Shown piece after piece: positions 20,446 through 33,413 of a stretch of 64,000 nucleotides of DNA (positions are counted from its first letter, which is position 1; every line of letters begins with the position of its first letter). The DNA lies in NCBI GenBank assembly GCA_006538405.1, contig BJKQ01000012.1, positions 717,001 to 781,000 on the forward strand. The letters run 5' to 3'. This DNA is from Hansfordia pulvinata (Eukaryota; Ascomycota; Sordariomycetes; Xylariales). A model generated the notes under the pieces. That model saw only the letters and a program-made list of their open reading frames with translations, did not search any database and was not told the origin of the DNA. The translations under genes were made by a program, and so were the position numbers.

Positions 20446-21514
20446 GCAATGTTGCCTGGTCTTTTCATGGCCATATTCTCTTCTCTTGGCCACTTTTTCT
20501 ACAAACCTACCTCTTGTATTATGCCCTAGAACACCGTCTCTTATCAGAGGGCGGGAGAACAGCAGCGCAGCACCACGCGTTCTGACCGGGTCAGGACCTC
20601 GCAGAAAGCTAGTGCTTTGCTCGTTACTGTGTACAATATGTGGCGATAACGGCAGGACTGGACGCATGCATACACGGTTTTGAACGTACATACATGAGTC
20701 TACATGGACGAAATGAATTGCACGCTCCTCGGCGGCGCTTCGAGACATGTGTCACGCAACAGAGCGACGAATAGATCAGCGGATAATTCCGTCTAGCAAC
20801 ATTAATATATAATAATCCTCATAATTAAGTAACATTGTATAAGGAAAGACAAAAGGGTAAGGTTTAAACATGAGATCAATTTTGAGGCTGGGGCAAGTAT
20901 AACAATCGGCATCCATACTCATAGGGGGAACTCGGGTCCCTGCCAAATCGGCTTTCAGATGCAAGCTGCAAGCGAGGTACGACCGCGAGCACTTTGATGA
21001 GTCAGGCAAGCGTGGCAAGTACCGGATGCAGCCAAAAGGGCAGGCAGATGACCAGCCCCCAGTGAGACCCTGGAAAGGCAGGAGCATGCGTGTACCGCGC
21101 GCCTGGAAGGTACTTGGCAGTTGACTGTTGCAGTCATAAGTTGCCTTGTTCTGTGCCTGATCTTTGTACCCACGGGGGCAGAAATGGGCTAGCCGTCGAA
21201 ACGACGGATGTACCCAGGTACGTCGAAGCACTCCAAATGGCGCTCCAGCCTGGGCCAGGTTTTCACCCACTTCCCACCCACTTCTTCATCACTGGATTCT
21301 GGCCCATCTCCATCTCTGCCATCGCTTTGCTCGCCACTGTCTTGACTGTCTCACGACAGCAACATCAAAGCCCATCCCAGTCCATCCGCCCTCTTCTTGA
21401 TCAGATATCATCGACTGCGCTCTGCTCGAACACACCCGATTCCGCCGCCAACGTCACTCCCCTCGCGTTTTATAGCGACCCTACTCGCCTGCAACTCCCG
21501 CAGCCACCCCCACA
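20446..21514. other. Intergenic, tandem genes
   Basis: 1.07 kb. An AT-rich stretch at 20795-20880 (TTAATATATAATAATCC and similar) interrupts the GC-rich background. The rest is the 3' flank of scs7 and the promoter of the splicing factor. No gene is seen. Confidence 0.45.
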
Positions 21515-23429
21515 ATGTCCTCCCTCGACGTCGAGGCCCTGCTTGACGCCACTGCCAGCAGGAATGAAAACAAAGACAGGCTCTCTCGAGAGCCCGAAGA
21601 CTCTGTGATGCCCGATCGCCGTGATCGCGACCGCAGTTCCGACCGCAACGGCCGACGCGACCGTGATCGCAGCCCGGCCTCCCGCAGAGACAGAGACAGG
21701 CGAGACCGCGACCGCAGCTCCGACCGCGACCGTCCCTCCCGCCGCGGAGACCGTGCTGACGATGGCCAAGCCACTCCGCGCAGTGACACCGGCAGCCACA
21801 GGAGCAGGCGCCGTAGCCGTAGCCGTGAGGATCGCGACCGCGACCGCCCCTCTCGTCGCCCACGCGACGGTGATGACTACTATCGTGGCGGCCGAGGAGG
21901 TGGTCGAGGTGGTCGCTCTCGCTCCCGCTCTCCCCGTCGCAACCGAAACCGAGACGATCGCCGGGACCGTGACGACCGCGACCACCGCCGTCGCGGCGGC
22001 AGAGACGACGACCGAGGGCCCCGCGGTGGCCGCGACTCTAGGCGCGATGACCCTCCGCCGCTGACTGAGGATGAGCGCGACCGGCGCACCGTCTTCGTCC
22101 AGCAGCTTGCTGCTCGTCTCCGCACAAAAGAACTGAAAGAGTTTTTCGAGAAAGTTGGCCCTGTTAACGAGGCTCAGATCGTCAAGGATCGCATCAGTGG
22201 CAGATCCAAAGGGTGTGTTGTGCCGTCCCCCAACCGCTCCACCAGATATCTCAGTACTGACCAAAACAAACAGTGTCGGCTACGTCGAATTTAAAGACGA
22301 AGACTCCGTCACCGCTGCTCTCCAACTCACAGGCCAAAAACTCCTAGGTATCCCAGTCATTGTCCAGCTCACCGAAGCCGAGAAAAACCGTCAAGTTCGG
22401 AACCCCGACGGTGGCAACTCCAGTACCAGCTCGGTACCATTCCACCGACTTTATGTGGGAAATATTCACTTCAGCATCACTGAGCAGGACCTTCAAAACG
22501 TTTTCGAGCCTTTTGGCGAACTTGAGTTCACCCAGCTTCAAAAGGACGACAACGGCCGCAGCCGCGGCTATGGGTTTGTACAGTATGTCTGGTATCCATC
22601 CATCAACAAGCATAAAGAGGCTAACTTGGTTTCCCAGATTCCGCGACGCTGACCAGGCCCGCGAAGCTCTCGAGAAAATGAACGGTTTCGACCTGGCTGG
22701 TCGTCCGATCCGTGTCGGTCTTGGCAACGATAAGTTTACACCTGAATCGACTGCCAATCTTCTGCAAAGATTCCAGGGTCAACCCCAGTCTTACCAGGGC
22801 TCAGCCTTTTCTGGCGCTGGCGGGCGTGGCCCACAAAACTCAAACTTTGATCGCGTCGGAGGCCGAGACAATGACAAATCCACTGGAGCCAGCGCCCTCG
22901 ACGACACGGACGTCTCTGGCGTCAACTTCAACAACTACAGCCGTGATGCGTTGATGAGAAAGCTAGCCAGAACCGACGATGACTCCAATGGAGCCCGCGA
23001 CGAGAGGCAGGTGCTCAAGCCCAAAACAGAGGTGAAGCCCCTGCCCGTCAATGTCAACATGGCCAGTCGCTGTGTGATTCTGCACAACATGTTTGACCCT
23101 GAAGAGTAAGCCTCGAGACCCTCCCGAGTTGTGGAGCTCATTTTCGCTGACAGCATTGCAGAGAAGAAGGTGAAGCCTGGATCAAAGAGCTGGAGGATGA
23201 CGTGCGACAGGAAGCCGAAGACAAATACGGACATGTTGTCCACATCTCCCTCGATCCGACCTCCAAAGGCGACATATGGCTCAAGTTCGACAAGGTTCAA
23301 GGTGGCGAGAACGCCATCAAGGGTCTTAACGGACGGTACTTTGGTGGGCGCATGATCAGCGCCGCGCCTGTTGTGGATGCAGTCTACAGCAGTTTGTTCT
23401 CTCGCACCAAGGCCGTCAAGGCTATCTGA
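21515..23429 (+). CDS. RBM39/CAPER-like splicing factor (Rsd1 type), RS domain plus three RRMs
   Basis: Exons 21515-22212, 22274-22582, 22638-23105 and 23162-23429; 580 residues. Residues ~30-180 are an Arg/Asp/Ser-rich domain ([16 protein letters not shown]). RRM1 starts at about 190 with RNP2-like TVFVQQLA and continues after the intron with VGYVEF. RRM2 starts at about 288 ([18 protein letters not shown]). A Gly/Gln linker and the C-terminal RRM (about 500-575) follow. The last is a UHM type, shown by GRYFGGR, the RxF motif that binds ULM tryptophans in U2AF/SF3b1 partners. This is the classic CC1-like layout, so it probably acts in 3' splice-site recognition in the nucleus. Every exon junction agrees in phase. 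Confidence 0.94.
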
Positions 23430-25206
23430 GATGCTAATAGGCCCTCGGCTTCTCATCCTAGGAAATTCTCTTGTAGGTGATCTCGTCAATGAATCACTGT
23501 TCAACTTGCTAACTTGATGCAGATGCCGCGCCAAAGTCTGCAATGCGCGCCTGCGCTGCTGCTGTCGGCCTGCTCGTTCGTCCTAGCGCCTGGATCATTC
23601 CGGGCAACCTTGGATCCCATTCTGAAAGCGACTGCACTCAGCGCGGAACCAGGAAAGCCACCGGATCACTACGGGAGCAGTGCCTCATCAGTTAAGGAGA
23701 CGACCGAGCGATGCCTTGCCCGCGCTGATTTTCTCTGAGCACAACAGGCTTCCCACTTCCGTCGACCACGGCGATGCGCTGTTGCGTATGTGGCAGGCGA
23801 GTTGTCTTGACAACTACCATTGCCTGAAAATCATGCGACAGCTGCCGCTTTTGCGGATGCTCGGTGACGAGAGCCAAGGCCGGGGCCCAGTATCCCCTTC
23901 CTTCTATTTCTTCACATTCTTCTTACTTGACTCGCAGATTTCAGTTTAGGAGTCGGTGGCGTTCATGTTGTTTTTTTCCCAGCCGGCTCCAGCCATTGGG
24001 TGTCCGGACCTGATGATGCAAAATGCCCTCGGCATTCCCGCTACTTGTACGGTACTCTATACCCCTCCTTCCCCCGCACACAGGCGTGAGCTATGACTTT
24101 CTTGCGTGTCGCAGATTCCGTACTTAGGTAGATGTGCAAGTAGCGCATAAAACCATCATATATGCAGATTATTCTTGACCTGCGAGCAGTACAGATCCCT
24201 CAGTGGATCTCGACTCTGTTCTCAAACTGGTACCATATGTTCATGGCTGTAGGTGAAGCATACTCATTCGTAAGACAGCACCTTAGGCGGTGCGGTGCCG
24301 TCGTGGGTCTGTCACCGCGTAATTGTGCAGCACAGGGCAGTCCGCCAGGGACGCGGGCGATGCTGGTGCTATGGCATGGGCCAGGAACCGTTGGAAGCTC
24401 TCGATTTGAAAATCCCCAGTCTCCCAGCTCAGTTCTGATTGAGCACGTCACTGAGGTCGGGCGTAGCTATGCCGATACTAACAACGTAGAATCGAGTCGC
24501 TCGTTCGGCAAGCAGCACCTGCCCGCTCGCCAGTACGGCCTGCCGCCTCTGGACCAGTGCGACGACTTGTCCCTGCTGAGATTCCCTTCGCTGTCTATCA
24601 GGATGCAATGGTGGCATGAGATGCGCTCCCGCCCATCGTAAGCGAGGGTTGCTTTTTGCCTGCTGACCCTGTCCCGAGCGGCTGGTCCTGTCAGGCCCGC
24701 CCTGCTTAGCACGGGTGCAGCTGAGTTGCAGAGAAGACGCCTGCTGCGCTCACGCACTGTCGCTTAAGCTCACAGTGGTCCAGCCCCCCTAGTGGGGTTC
24801 TTGTTGGCCCTTGGAATATGAGGCATCGCATTCCGTGTCGTGTAAAGCGGCCGTTGTTTTGAGTGTGAGCAATGCTAGAGCATTCTCGACCAGCTTCCCA
24901 AGCTGGACTGCGGGCGGCAGGGCAAAGGGTATATATCAGATTAAAGTCTGTGCGCGAGTACAGAGTTGCATTGAACAGCTGATGCTGATGCCCAGCTGTT
25001 ACTGTCGCTACTTGTCGAGGTTACATGGCCAGACAGTACCAAGCACGAGGCCTGACGGCGCGCGCCCCATGTCTACGATGCTGTCGGTTCATGCCAAAAA
25101 GCAACGTCAAGAGCCGGGATCGTTCGCAGATAGGTGACGTGCACGAACAATGAAAGTACGACCAACTGCCAAGTAGCCAGTATTCCGATCCATGCCTTGA
25201 CGAGCG
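23430..25206. other. Intergenic, convergent, 1.8 kb
   Basis: Between the 3' ends of the splicing factor (+) and the deoxyribosyltransferase-like gene (-). 23460-23530 looks like a 3' untranslated region, possibly with a spliced GTAGGTGATC..GCAG segment. The remaining short frames have no support. Confidence 0.45.
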
Positions 25207-25731
25207 TCACGGGTCCAAAGCCAGCTTCAGCTCCACCGCCTCGGCCAACTCATGGATGCTGTCCAGCAATTTGACCCCGTACTTGAGGCACACAACCTGG
25301 ACGTTGCCCCTCTTCCAGTAGCCCGGGGGGCAGACGGCGAGGACCTTTACGGGGTCGCGGGCGGCGGCCAGGCCGAACTCGAGCAGGCTGACGGGCGCGC
25401 GGGCGGCCGGGTGGAAGTAGACGACGACGAGGTCGGCCTGCTCCTGCTTCCGGAGCTCCCACAGGGTCTGCTCCCGGAAGCGCGGGCAGTCGACGTCCTC
25501 GCGCCACGTGCTGTCCCAGTCGCGGCGGAGCGGGTTGTAGATGGTGATGGGCAGGTTGTACAGGCGGGGCGAGGACTCGATGTACTCGCGCCAGTCGCGC
25601 GCGCCGTTGTAGTTGTCGTCGTTGTCGTCGTCGTCGATGCGGGCGGTGGGGCCGGCCAGGAAGACCGACTTGACCCCGCGGCTGGGCTCGCGCGAGGGGG
25701 CGTAGATCACCTGCCTCTCGAGGGGGGCCAT
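25207..25731 (-). CDS. Nucleoside 2-deoxyribosyltransferase-like protein
   Basis: Single exon, 174 residues from ATG at 25731. An in-frame ATG further upstream (25827) exists, but CCCCATGGCC here is a far better context and the conserved domain starts just after it. Motifs are VFLAGPTA (N-terminal strand and loop), WREYIE, ITIYNPLRRDWDSTW, DLVVVYFHP and SLLEFGLAA, where the Glu matches the catalytic position of the family, then VLAVCPPGYWKRGNV. The fold is that of PF15891-type nucleoside 2-deoxyribosyltransferases. Enzymatic activity in fungi is unproven, so exchange or hydrolysis of the N-glycosidic bond is family knowledge only. A DDDDNDDN stretch is an acidic insertion. TAGGTACCTA and TACGAGTA motifs lie 110-145 bp upstream. 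Confidence 0.82.
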   Translation of the reverse strand: MAPLERQVIYAPSREPSRGVKSVFLAGPTARIDDDDNDDNYNGARDWREYIESSPRLYNLPITIYNPLRRDWDSTWREDVDCPRFREQTLWELRKQEQADLVVVYFHPAARAPVSLLEFGLAAARDPVKVLAVCPPGYWKRGNVQVVCLKYGVKLLDSIHELAEAVELKLALDP

Positions 25732-28322
25732 GGGGAAGGGCTGGAGGGGTGTGGCCGTTGATGATGAGGCGAGGCGAGGCTCGGGGATGAGGTGCGGTGG
25801 AAAACAGGGCAATAAGCGGTAGCTCAAGCTCCAGGTCAGTTGCGGTAGGTACCTACCTTACGAGTAGGTGCCTACAGGTTGTTCGAGCACACAAAGGGAT
25901 CCATCTGGGAGGAATGTACGAATAGGCTCGCCGCACATCAGGGGGAAGGTGCGAAGCACACAGGGCATAAGGTGGGGGTTTTATGACCAGTCCAGTGCAG
26001 CAGCGCTGAGAGCTGAGCTGGGCTGAGCTGAGAGGCAGGGAATTGAATCAACTTCTTCCATGATTGTTCTGCTGGTGCCAACGTTACAGCCAACTTCCAT
26101 GATGTACGAGTATGCCACTTGCATGGGTACACAGTCAGCCTCGACCGACAGAGCACACTGATCTGTCACTTTTCAACAGCCAAGAGCGAGATGTCGTGGA
26201 GCTGCGGACAGACAATTTCGAAGACGATGCGAGACCCCCAGATCAAGGACCCATAGCTTCGACCTGACCGATTCCTTTGCGACAGACCCGACAGCGCGAT
26301 CTCTTGCCGTCAACAATCCCTCAGTCGCAGCCTGCATGAGCCACAAAGACATACCCATCTACGTTTTCCGCCGGGGCTATCACGAGACAACGGAAAGGAA
26401 CACAAGCAGCCCAATGGAGGCTGGGGTTGCGCAGCATGTGCTCTGGGTATTGGCTGGGCACTGGCAATGTCTCGATCTTGGTTGGACAAGGTAGGTCACG
26501 TACTCTATTTGTGCAGAAGAAGAGGCCTGCCGTTGTGCTCATGCCAGATCCGAAGCGTCTCCGTCTGGGGCGGTCTGGAAAGTCATCTTGTCATGCTCTC
26601 CAGAGAACACCACGCGTACCTCTTTACCGTTTCTCTACCTACCTACTCGTCACTTTACTTGGCAGGGGTTCCGGACTTGGAGAGCCACATCGGCGCGTTT
26701 CGTTTTGAAAGTATCAGGCTGACAGATGACACCTCAAGACACAACCCGGTATCTCTCCGCGTCGGATCGAGATAGTGCCGGCAGGGTTATCGCTACGAGC
26801 TGCTCATATTCCCAATGTCGCGTTGTGCATATGGGTACACTGACGCCGCCTCAACGAGTTCCAGCGTATAAGCATACGAATTGGTCTCTAGACTACTATA
26901 CTTATGTGCCACCAAGAGACTGGCCTGAAGCGACATCGCACGCCATGCAGGAGAGGTGCCCGTGCCCCAGACCGCATCCAATAGGCTGTCACCCCGACCC
27001 AACCTGGCAGATGGGAGGGGCTCGGTAGACCGACGTTCACGACAGACGGGAATATCGAGAGCTCTTCATTCAGTACGCCGGGAGACTCAACATGTGGGCC
27101 CCTGTCAAAGCCCATTCAGCTCGTATCGGGCACCAATGCGATTGGGCGCTCTGCGGCGTTGAACGACCCTGTCCCTGGTGAAGAGACGCCATGCCGGTGT
27201 AACGCTCCCTTGTGTCGCCTATCAAAATCCTGACATGTCCGGCTACGTTTGCCTCGAGCGGGTGAAGAGCAGACCGCCACGTTGTGAGCTATCGAAGAAA
27301 GCCCCCCACCGAGTCCCTTCTGTCAAGGCCACTTTCCTCGCTCTTGGTTTTATCTCGATAGATGGAAACCCAGGACAAGACAGGGGGGAGGAGTTGACAG
27401 AAGTGAGCGTCCATCTAAGCCTTGCCAACGGAAAGATTTTACAGGTAGCCTGCTGTCGAGGCTGTAGCAGCCCTTGCCCTCTCCCTTCCCCTCGCCTCCC
27501 CGTTCTCGCTTGACCGGCTCTCGCTCCGAAATGCTCCCAAGACACACCGGTGTAACACCGCATCATGTTGTGTGCTCTTTGACTCTTTGTCGCCGAGAGC
27601 CAATCACCTGCCGCAACCGGGCAATCGGCGGCTTTCGGAGCCCTCGCTGTCACCATCGCCGCGTTGGAAAGATCGGGTCGCCATTCCCGGGCGCGCTCGG
27701 GCCGTCGAAAGAAGGGGTGGGGAGCGCAAACCATATTCATGACAGCCACACTGCGCACCCGCCGGGGTTCCGAGATGGTGTGTCGTCCCATGACAGGGGC
27801 GTCCAGACAGATGGCACTGAGGTCGGCGGACACGAGCGGATACGCCTGGGAAGCTCGAGGGTCTCGGCAGAGGGTCCATACAAGTGAAATAGTCTTACGG
27901 ACCCCCTCCGGAGCCTCTTCTTGCGGCCCATCAAGACGCACCCCAGCTGACCACCATGTCCTCGCGCGCACAGCAGCTTCATTCTCTCAACAACAATCTC
28001 CGTTCCCGTCTCCGCTGCCGCTCTCTCTGCGGCCTCGCGTCAGCTTCTCGGTAGATCTTAGGCAAGACACAGCTGCAGCCGCAGCCGCAGCCGCAGCCCG
28101 CACCCACATCCGTCAGCAACTCGGGGATCAAGGAGAAGGGCGACTTCTCTAACACATCTCGAGGCTGTCTTCGCAGAGACAACGCGTCACCGACACCGCA
28201 ACTCACCACACAGCAGCGCGTCCCTCCACCGCGGAGACGGCAGCCAAGATAATCAGACTTGAACGGGGGATGGAGGAGGCCATTATAAAATACACCGAGA
28301 AAGAAGACAAAAAGAAAACACA
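25732..28322. other. Intergenic, 2.6 kb, divergent
   Basis: 25845-25876 holds GGTAGGTACCTACC followed by TTACGAGTAGGTGCCTAC; 26105-26112 is TACGAGTA. A 242-codon minus-strand frame (27243-27971) has no recognisable domain and is matched by equally long frames opposite, so it is not called. 27990-28322 looks like the leader of the rhodopsin-like gene and contains a (CAGCCG)n run at about 28069-28098. Confidence 0.45.
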
Positions 28323-30327
28323 ATGACGTTTGTGCACAGCAACAGCAGCAGCAGCATCAGCAGCGTGTTCCCCATCACAGATGGCGTTTACACGGTCATG
28401 GCACCGCCCGACGGCTGGGGCCCGGTCAACTTTGCGCACCCGACGAGCGCGGCCGACACGTTCCGCCAGACGTGCTGGGTGACAGGCTTCGAGATGGTGC
28501 TGGCCGCCATGTTCCTGGGCCAGCGCCTTTACACCAAGGTCATGCTGACACGCAACGTCCAATTTGACGACTGTAAGTGGTTCTCCATTCTACTTCCCGT
28601 CCGAATACCCGATGAACCACTAACGGGACTTGGGTAGACTTGATTATCGCTGCGTGGGTAAGTCTGCTTGGGGGAGAAAGACCGCTGTCATTTCCACAAA
28701 GCACGATAGACGAAGATCAATGAATGACACACGAGCTCACACAACGCGTACAGGCCGGGTCAATCGTAGTCCAGGCTCTTCTGATTCACTGCTTCAGGGT
28801 TGGCCTCATCGGCGTTCACGCGTGGGAGGTCTCGGTGGACCGATATTCGCAGTCCAGTCTCGTGAGTCTAGGGCCCCAAACTTGTCTATTTGCCCCCCTT
28901 CCTTTTAGTTCTTGCGATGTCAGTTACTTGACTTGTTCTAACAGACACGAAAAACCTCCACTACCAGCTTATCTTTATCGCGACCCTGACATACATCCCC
29001 GTGACGCTGGCGTCCAAGCTGACGCTATGCTTTTTCTTCTACCGGTTGTCGCCGGTGCGCGCGTATCGTGCAGCCGTGTGGGCGACGGCGACCGTGTGCG
29101 TGCTCGGCTTCGCGGGAACGTGGCTCAGTATCCTGTTCGCGTGCCGGCCCGTAGCGGCGGCGTGGGACGTCAAGATTCTCTTCTCTCCCGATTCTGGGGC
29201 AGCCTGCATAGACCGCGGCAAGGTCTACGTGGCCCAAGCGGCCCTGGGCTGCATCACAGACCTGATGCTTATCGTGCTGCCTGTGCCGACCGTGGTGGGC
29301 CTGCAGATGCGCACCCGGCAGAAGGCCGGCCTCCTGGCCATGTTCGCCGTCGGCTCCGTCACTCTCGTCACTAGCTTCGTGCGCCTCGTTCTGCTGCTGC
29401 CCAGCCTTGCCAGCCTCGACCAGCCCTGGATGCTGGCTGAGGGCTGTCTGTGGATGTAAGTCTCTCTTTCGACCTCCTGTCTGACTACTGTACTGCCCTT
29501 AGTGGAAAACATTGATCCTTCTTCCCGTATTTGCCTCCTTCCTCGGAGCCAAGTCGTTGGGTCTCGGCTCACGGCTACGAGGGGTTTCCCCCTTTTTTCA
29601 GGCACTGCGCCTCCCGCTTGTCCCTGCTAACGGAAAATTTCTTCCTCCCTACCCTCTCAAAAGCAACGTCGAAGCCAACCTATTGATTATCTGCGGCTCC
29701 CTCCCGACCCTGCGCATATTTCTGAGCCACATCGCCCCGGTCCTGGTCCGCGGCAGCGTCGGGCCCAGCAACAGCAACAACCACTACAACAACGGCAGCG
29801 GGGTCGGGCGATGGCGTCGCTACTGGCAGCGCAGCGCCGGGTCGCTGAAGAACGGCGGCAGCAGTGGAGGCAGCAACGAGGCCGCGGCGGCGCCACCCCG
29901 CAACCACCATCGAGGCCGCGGCGGTGCCTTTGGGCTGCACACGTTCGGCAGCTCGGGCGACGGGCGCCGGCGCAGGTTCGACACGCTCGTGGAGCTGGAG
30001 CACGACCCGCACTTTTCCTCGTCTGGAGGGGGCAGCAGAAGCAGGGCTGGCGGCGGCGGCGGCGATGATGGGGAGGACGTCCGGGGCGAAGGGAAGTTTG
30101 GGCACGAGCACGGGCGGACGGAAGTCTACGTGATGGCGGACGGGGGATCTCCGAGGAGGGGCGGCAGCGGCAGTGGTGGTGACAGTGGCTCAGGGGCGGG
30201 GGGTGGAATTGCGAGCGGTGGTGATCTGGAGGAGGGCGGGGACGGATGGCTTGTGGGCCGGCACACAAACAGTGAGGAGGCCATACTGCAGACGCGGACG
30301 ACCACGGTCGAGATCTCGCCGCGGTAG
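28323..30327 (+). CDS. Fungal rhodopsin-domain integral membrane protein (seven-helix, PF20684 type)
   Basis: Exons 28323-28572, 28638-28657 (20-bp microexon), 28754-28861, 28945-29455 and 29664-30327. Seven hydrophobic helices are seen, among them the first around GFEMVLAAMFLGQRLY, then YLIIAAW, AGSIVVQALLIHC, LIFIATLTYIPVTL..LCFFFYRL, WATATVCVLGFAGTW, VAQAALGCITDLMLIVLPVP and VGSVTLVTSFVRLVLLLP. The segments KLTLCFFFYRL, ILFACRPVAAAWD, DLMLIVLPVPTVVGLQMRTRQK and EANLLIICGSLPTLR are typical of this fungal family. The cytosolic tail (about 215 residues) is Gly/Ser/Arg-rich. Exon 3 to exon 4 is out of phase by one base; a missing G directly after the acceptor CAG (giving GAC ACG AAA AAC) restores 1554 bp. 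Ligand and role are unknown. Fungal members include Pth11-related proteins, but no CFEM domain is present here. Confidence 0.84.
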
Positions 30328-31086
30328 ATGCTTCCTTGCCATTTGGGTGTGTCGGGTGGGTGCGATTTTGGGTGCTAGAGGAGGAGGGTCTGGAAAAGGG
30401 GGCGAGGGGCAGTGCAGACAGAGGGGAATATATTCAAGGCGTAGCTGGTCTAGGTAGACGTGTACTCTCACCGGCGACGAGAAAGCTTTCCAGGGGACAC
30501 GGGGATCTACTCCGTATGGTGTATAGGCGGTTGATTATCTGTATAGCACGGACCGAGGTCTTCGGGACAGATACAGGGAATGCTTCTCAAGCCTCGATTC
30601 CTGCGTACTGGTACAAATTCGGGTTGCCAGCTCAACGCGAGACCCGGAGCTGAACCTCGAGCGGTGAGCGTGGCGGCCTTTCAACCACTGTAGGCAAAGC
30701 CACGACCCCGGGGTCACGAGACGAAGAAAGAAAAAGCCCTTGAAGGGGATCGTGTCTCGGGACCACGTGGCCGCTTACTGCATGGCTCGGCTATCGAACT
30801 ACCGTTCTACCTCGTTTGGAAGTAGGGAAGACCTCGACAAGTTTAGATGGAGGAGAAACGATGCAATCCGCAGCCATCAGGTCATCTGCGACGACACAAT
30901 ATACCGGTACATGGAGTAAACGGCCTACCGAGAGACACCTTCTCATCCTCATTGTCCTTATATAGCTGCCACCCCCAGTTGTCGGCAACATGCGACTAAA
31001 CGAGCGACGCCGGCCCCAGGAGATGGACCCCTGACTTTGCGAGGTTGCGTCTGTCTGCTGGGCTCTGCAGGGTGCTGTGCTTTTCG

Positions 31087-31112
31087 CACACACACACACA
31101 CACACACACACA
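31087..31112. repeat. (CA)n microsatellite
   Basis: Thirteen CA units in intergenic DNA. Confidence 0.95.
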
Positions 31113-31649
31113 AGTTCCTCGCATGATGCACGTCTTCTTGGCATGTACAGTAGGCGAGAACCCCGGGAATGTTGGGGTTCAGTTGATGATGTGTCGGAGA
31201 GAAGAGAAAGATGCTGAGGGCTCTTGCACTACAGGGCAAGCAGGCCAGGTGAGGAGGATAGCGGTGATCCAGTAGACGTCACACCAGCAGGGGGGGGTGA
31301 GCTGCGCATCATTGGTGGCGGCGGCTGCTTCTGCTGCTGTTATTGCTGAAGAAGAGGAAGAACAGGATGAAGAAGCCCTCGGCTCGTGTGTCCCGAGAAG
31401 CCCAGCGCCAGAGGGTCTTTTGCCTTCCCCTTCTCGGCGGTCTACCATCCAGCCAGCCAGCACTTGACGGGGGTCTCCAGGTCACTGCGCAGCCGCTCCA
31501 GCTCCAGCAGCTCGGAACAGCAGATTCCCGTCAGCTCGCACCTCGCGCCAGCCTGGGACCGCAGGGCGCGGCGGCGGTTCTCGGCCTGACCTCTGCTCGG
31601 GCTCGACGCGTGTGAGGCTGGGACGCTTGAGAATGACAGAAAACGTACG

Positions 31650-31670
31650 TTTTTTTTTTTTTTTTTTTTT
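31650..31670. repeat. Poly(T) tract, 21 bp
   Basis: Uninterrupted T run in intergenic DNA. It could be a reverse-oriented poly(A) trace of a retroposed transcript, but no associated gene body is recognised. Confidence 0.9.
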
Positions 31671-32814
31671 CAAAATCAGGTGTGCATGAGCACCACGTGG
31701 CGAGCGGGCGCCTCCTGCGTCTCCCGTCTTTCGGCTTCGGTAGTTCAGTTAGGCAGGAGGAGGGGACCCTTGATGACCTGGGGGATCTGATGCGATTCGA
31801 ACGAACGACGTGCTGGGGTGGAGAGACACCATCAACTCCGGGGAGGGGGGGTTTCTTCTTTCCCTCTCTTTTCTTTTTTTTTTTCCCATCTTTCCGCTTT
31901 TCTTTCCCCTATGTGTGATACTCGTACGGTCGGTGCCTCTCAGCCTCTGCTGCCAGTGGAGCTGAAGGGGGTTGGGGCAGAATGTGACAGGTCCCTTTTA
32001 TGGCGCCGGTGAGCGCTGCGGCGTCTGATGCAGGTTGCCGGCACAGCAAAGCTCGTAGCTTGGTTGCAGACGGTCTCTCCTGGGTGTCATGGATGTCGCA
32101 GCCGCAAAGAAGAGCCTGGCCTGGCCCCCACCCCTACCCCCTCCCAGCTCGCAAGTCGGGAGCGGGGAGGGGAGGGGGAGCTGCGGCAAGGTGGGAGCGG
32201 TCTCTCCAAGAACCACCTGAGCCCAATACTCGTAGTGGAAGCCGTGGCCGTTGTGCCAAGTTGGCTGGCTGGTGCAACGGTGACCACGAGGTGGCTTGCA
32301 GCGTAGGCTGGCGCCGCTCGCTCTCCCGTCCGTCCTGGGAGCTGGGCCCATCACCACTTTGAGGGCAGCCTGGGATGTCCGGACACTGTCGCTGTCGATG
32401 TGACTTTGGTTCGGCCGCGTGCTTTCTCCACGACGGCATCCTCAGGACGGACTGGCAAGCAGCTTGTGGGGAGGCTTCGTGAGGAGACAACTCTACAGCC
32501 GTGTGTGTGTGTGTCGACGGTCAAATCCATTCACTCATCGTAGCAAATGGAGGTGGGAAACAGTCGTATCTTGGAGGGTGCCGGGCCTGCTTAGAGCTTG
32601 GGCGTCGAGCCAAGGAGAGCCTCACCCGGCCAACAGTCCCAAGGAAGGGCCTGTCACGTCACGCACCTGGGAGCCCTTCGCTGCTGTTTCGTCCGTGACA
32701 ACTCCCGCCTGGACACACTGTCATCGCTAAGAACAATCCCCGGAGACCTCCCGGCTTTCCGGACGACCGGGGACAGGAGACTGGAAGTGTACGAGTAGAT
32801 CGACAATGCGATAC

Positions 32815-32852
32815 GCACACACACACACACGCACACACACACACACACACAC
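32815..32852. repeat. (CA)n microsatellite, interrupted
   Basis: About 18 CA units with single G interruptions (CGCACACACACACACACG and similar). Confidence 0.95.
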
Positions 32853-33413
32853 CAGTTCCCGGCCACAGGCCAGGGTTGCTTTTCTTATCGGGGCAGACCA
32901 CGGCCTCCTGGCCCGCGCTGAGAGGCGAGATCGAAGCCAGGGTCCAGCAGGAGGACGAGCAGGAGAGTGCGGGCACGACAGGGTACCCCTCAAGCCAAGG
33001 TGCAACCGCGCCGTGAGTCGGTGGAGGTCCCGTCGCCCTTGGATATCTCCGACGGCCACTTCCCCCCTCCGGTGCCACAGTATCTGGTCCAAGTGGACAA
33101 GACGCAACCCCTTTCGTGCTATACGGCACCCAGGCACGGTTCGGGGACTGTCCAGTTTGACGGGCCTTTTCTTTGACCAGGGCTGTTTCTTTTTTTTTTT
33201 TTTCTCATCTTTTGTTCTTGATTCTCTCACCCCATCTCGATCGCGTGAGCAGCCAATCTATATCTGTGTTGCTTCTATATCTGTACTGCCTGTGCTGCCT
33301 CTGTATCTGTGCTGCTCTATTTCTCCTTGTCAGTCGCTACTAGGCAGACTCCAGAAAAACGAGCCACTCTTGATACAGCTCCAAAGTCAGACACCAGTCC
33401 GCAGGTCGAAGCC

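Larger units (their letters stand above)
30328..33413. other. Gene-free interval, 3.1 kb, microsatellite-rich
   Basis: No frame with domain or splice support on either strand. It contains (CA)n at 31087-31112 and 32815-32852, (TG)n at 32502-32514, T21 at 31650-31670 and T-rich 33186-33204, plus GAA-rich 31345-31380. The last 150 bp (33240-33413) have repeated CTGT(A/G)CTGCCT units and are the likely leader of the FAD oxidase. Confidence 0.5.

Noticed and set aside
25732..25827. Upstream in-frame ATG at 25827 for the deoxyribosyltransferase-like gene
   Set aside because: The extra 32 residues are Pro/Ser/Thr-rich leader-like sequence, and the ATG at 25731 has a near-ideal context right at the domain start.
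27243..27971. 242-codon minus-strand open frame in a gene-poor region
   Set aside because: No recognisable motif and no splice or start context. Equally long frames occur on the other strand in the same interval.
31735..31815. tRNA-like text (TAGTTCAGTTAGGC, then GATTCGAAC)
   Set aside because: On neither strand do the T-stem, anticodon stem and acceptor stem pair; only fragments resemble tRNA boxes.
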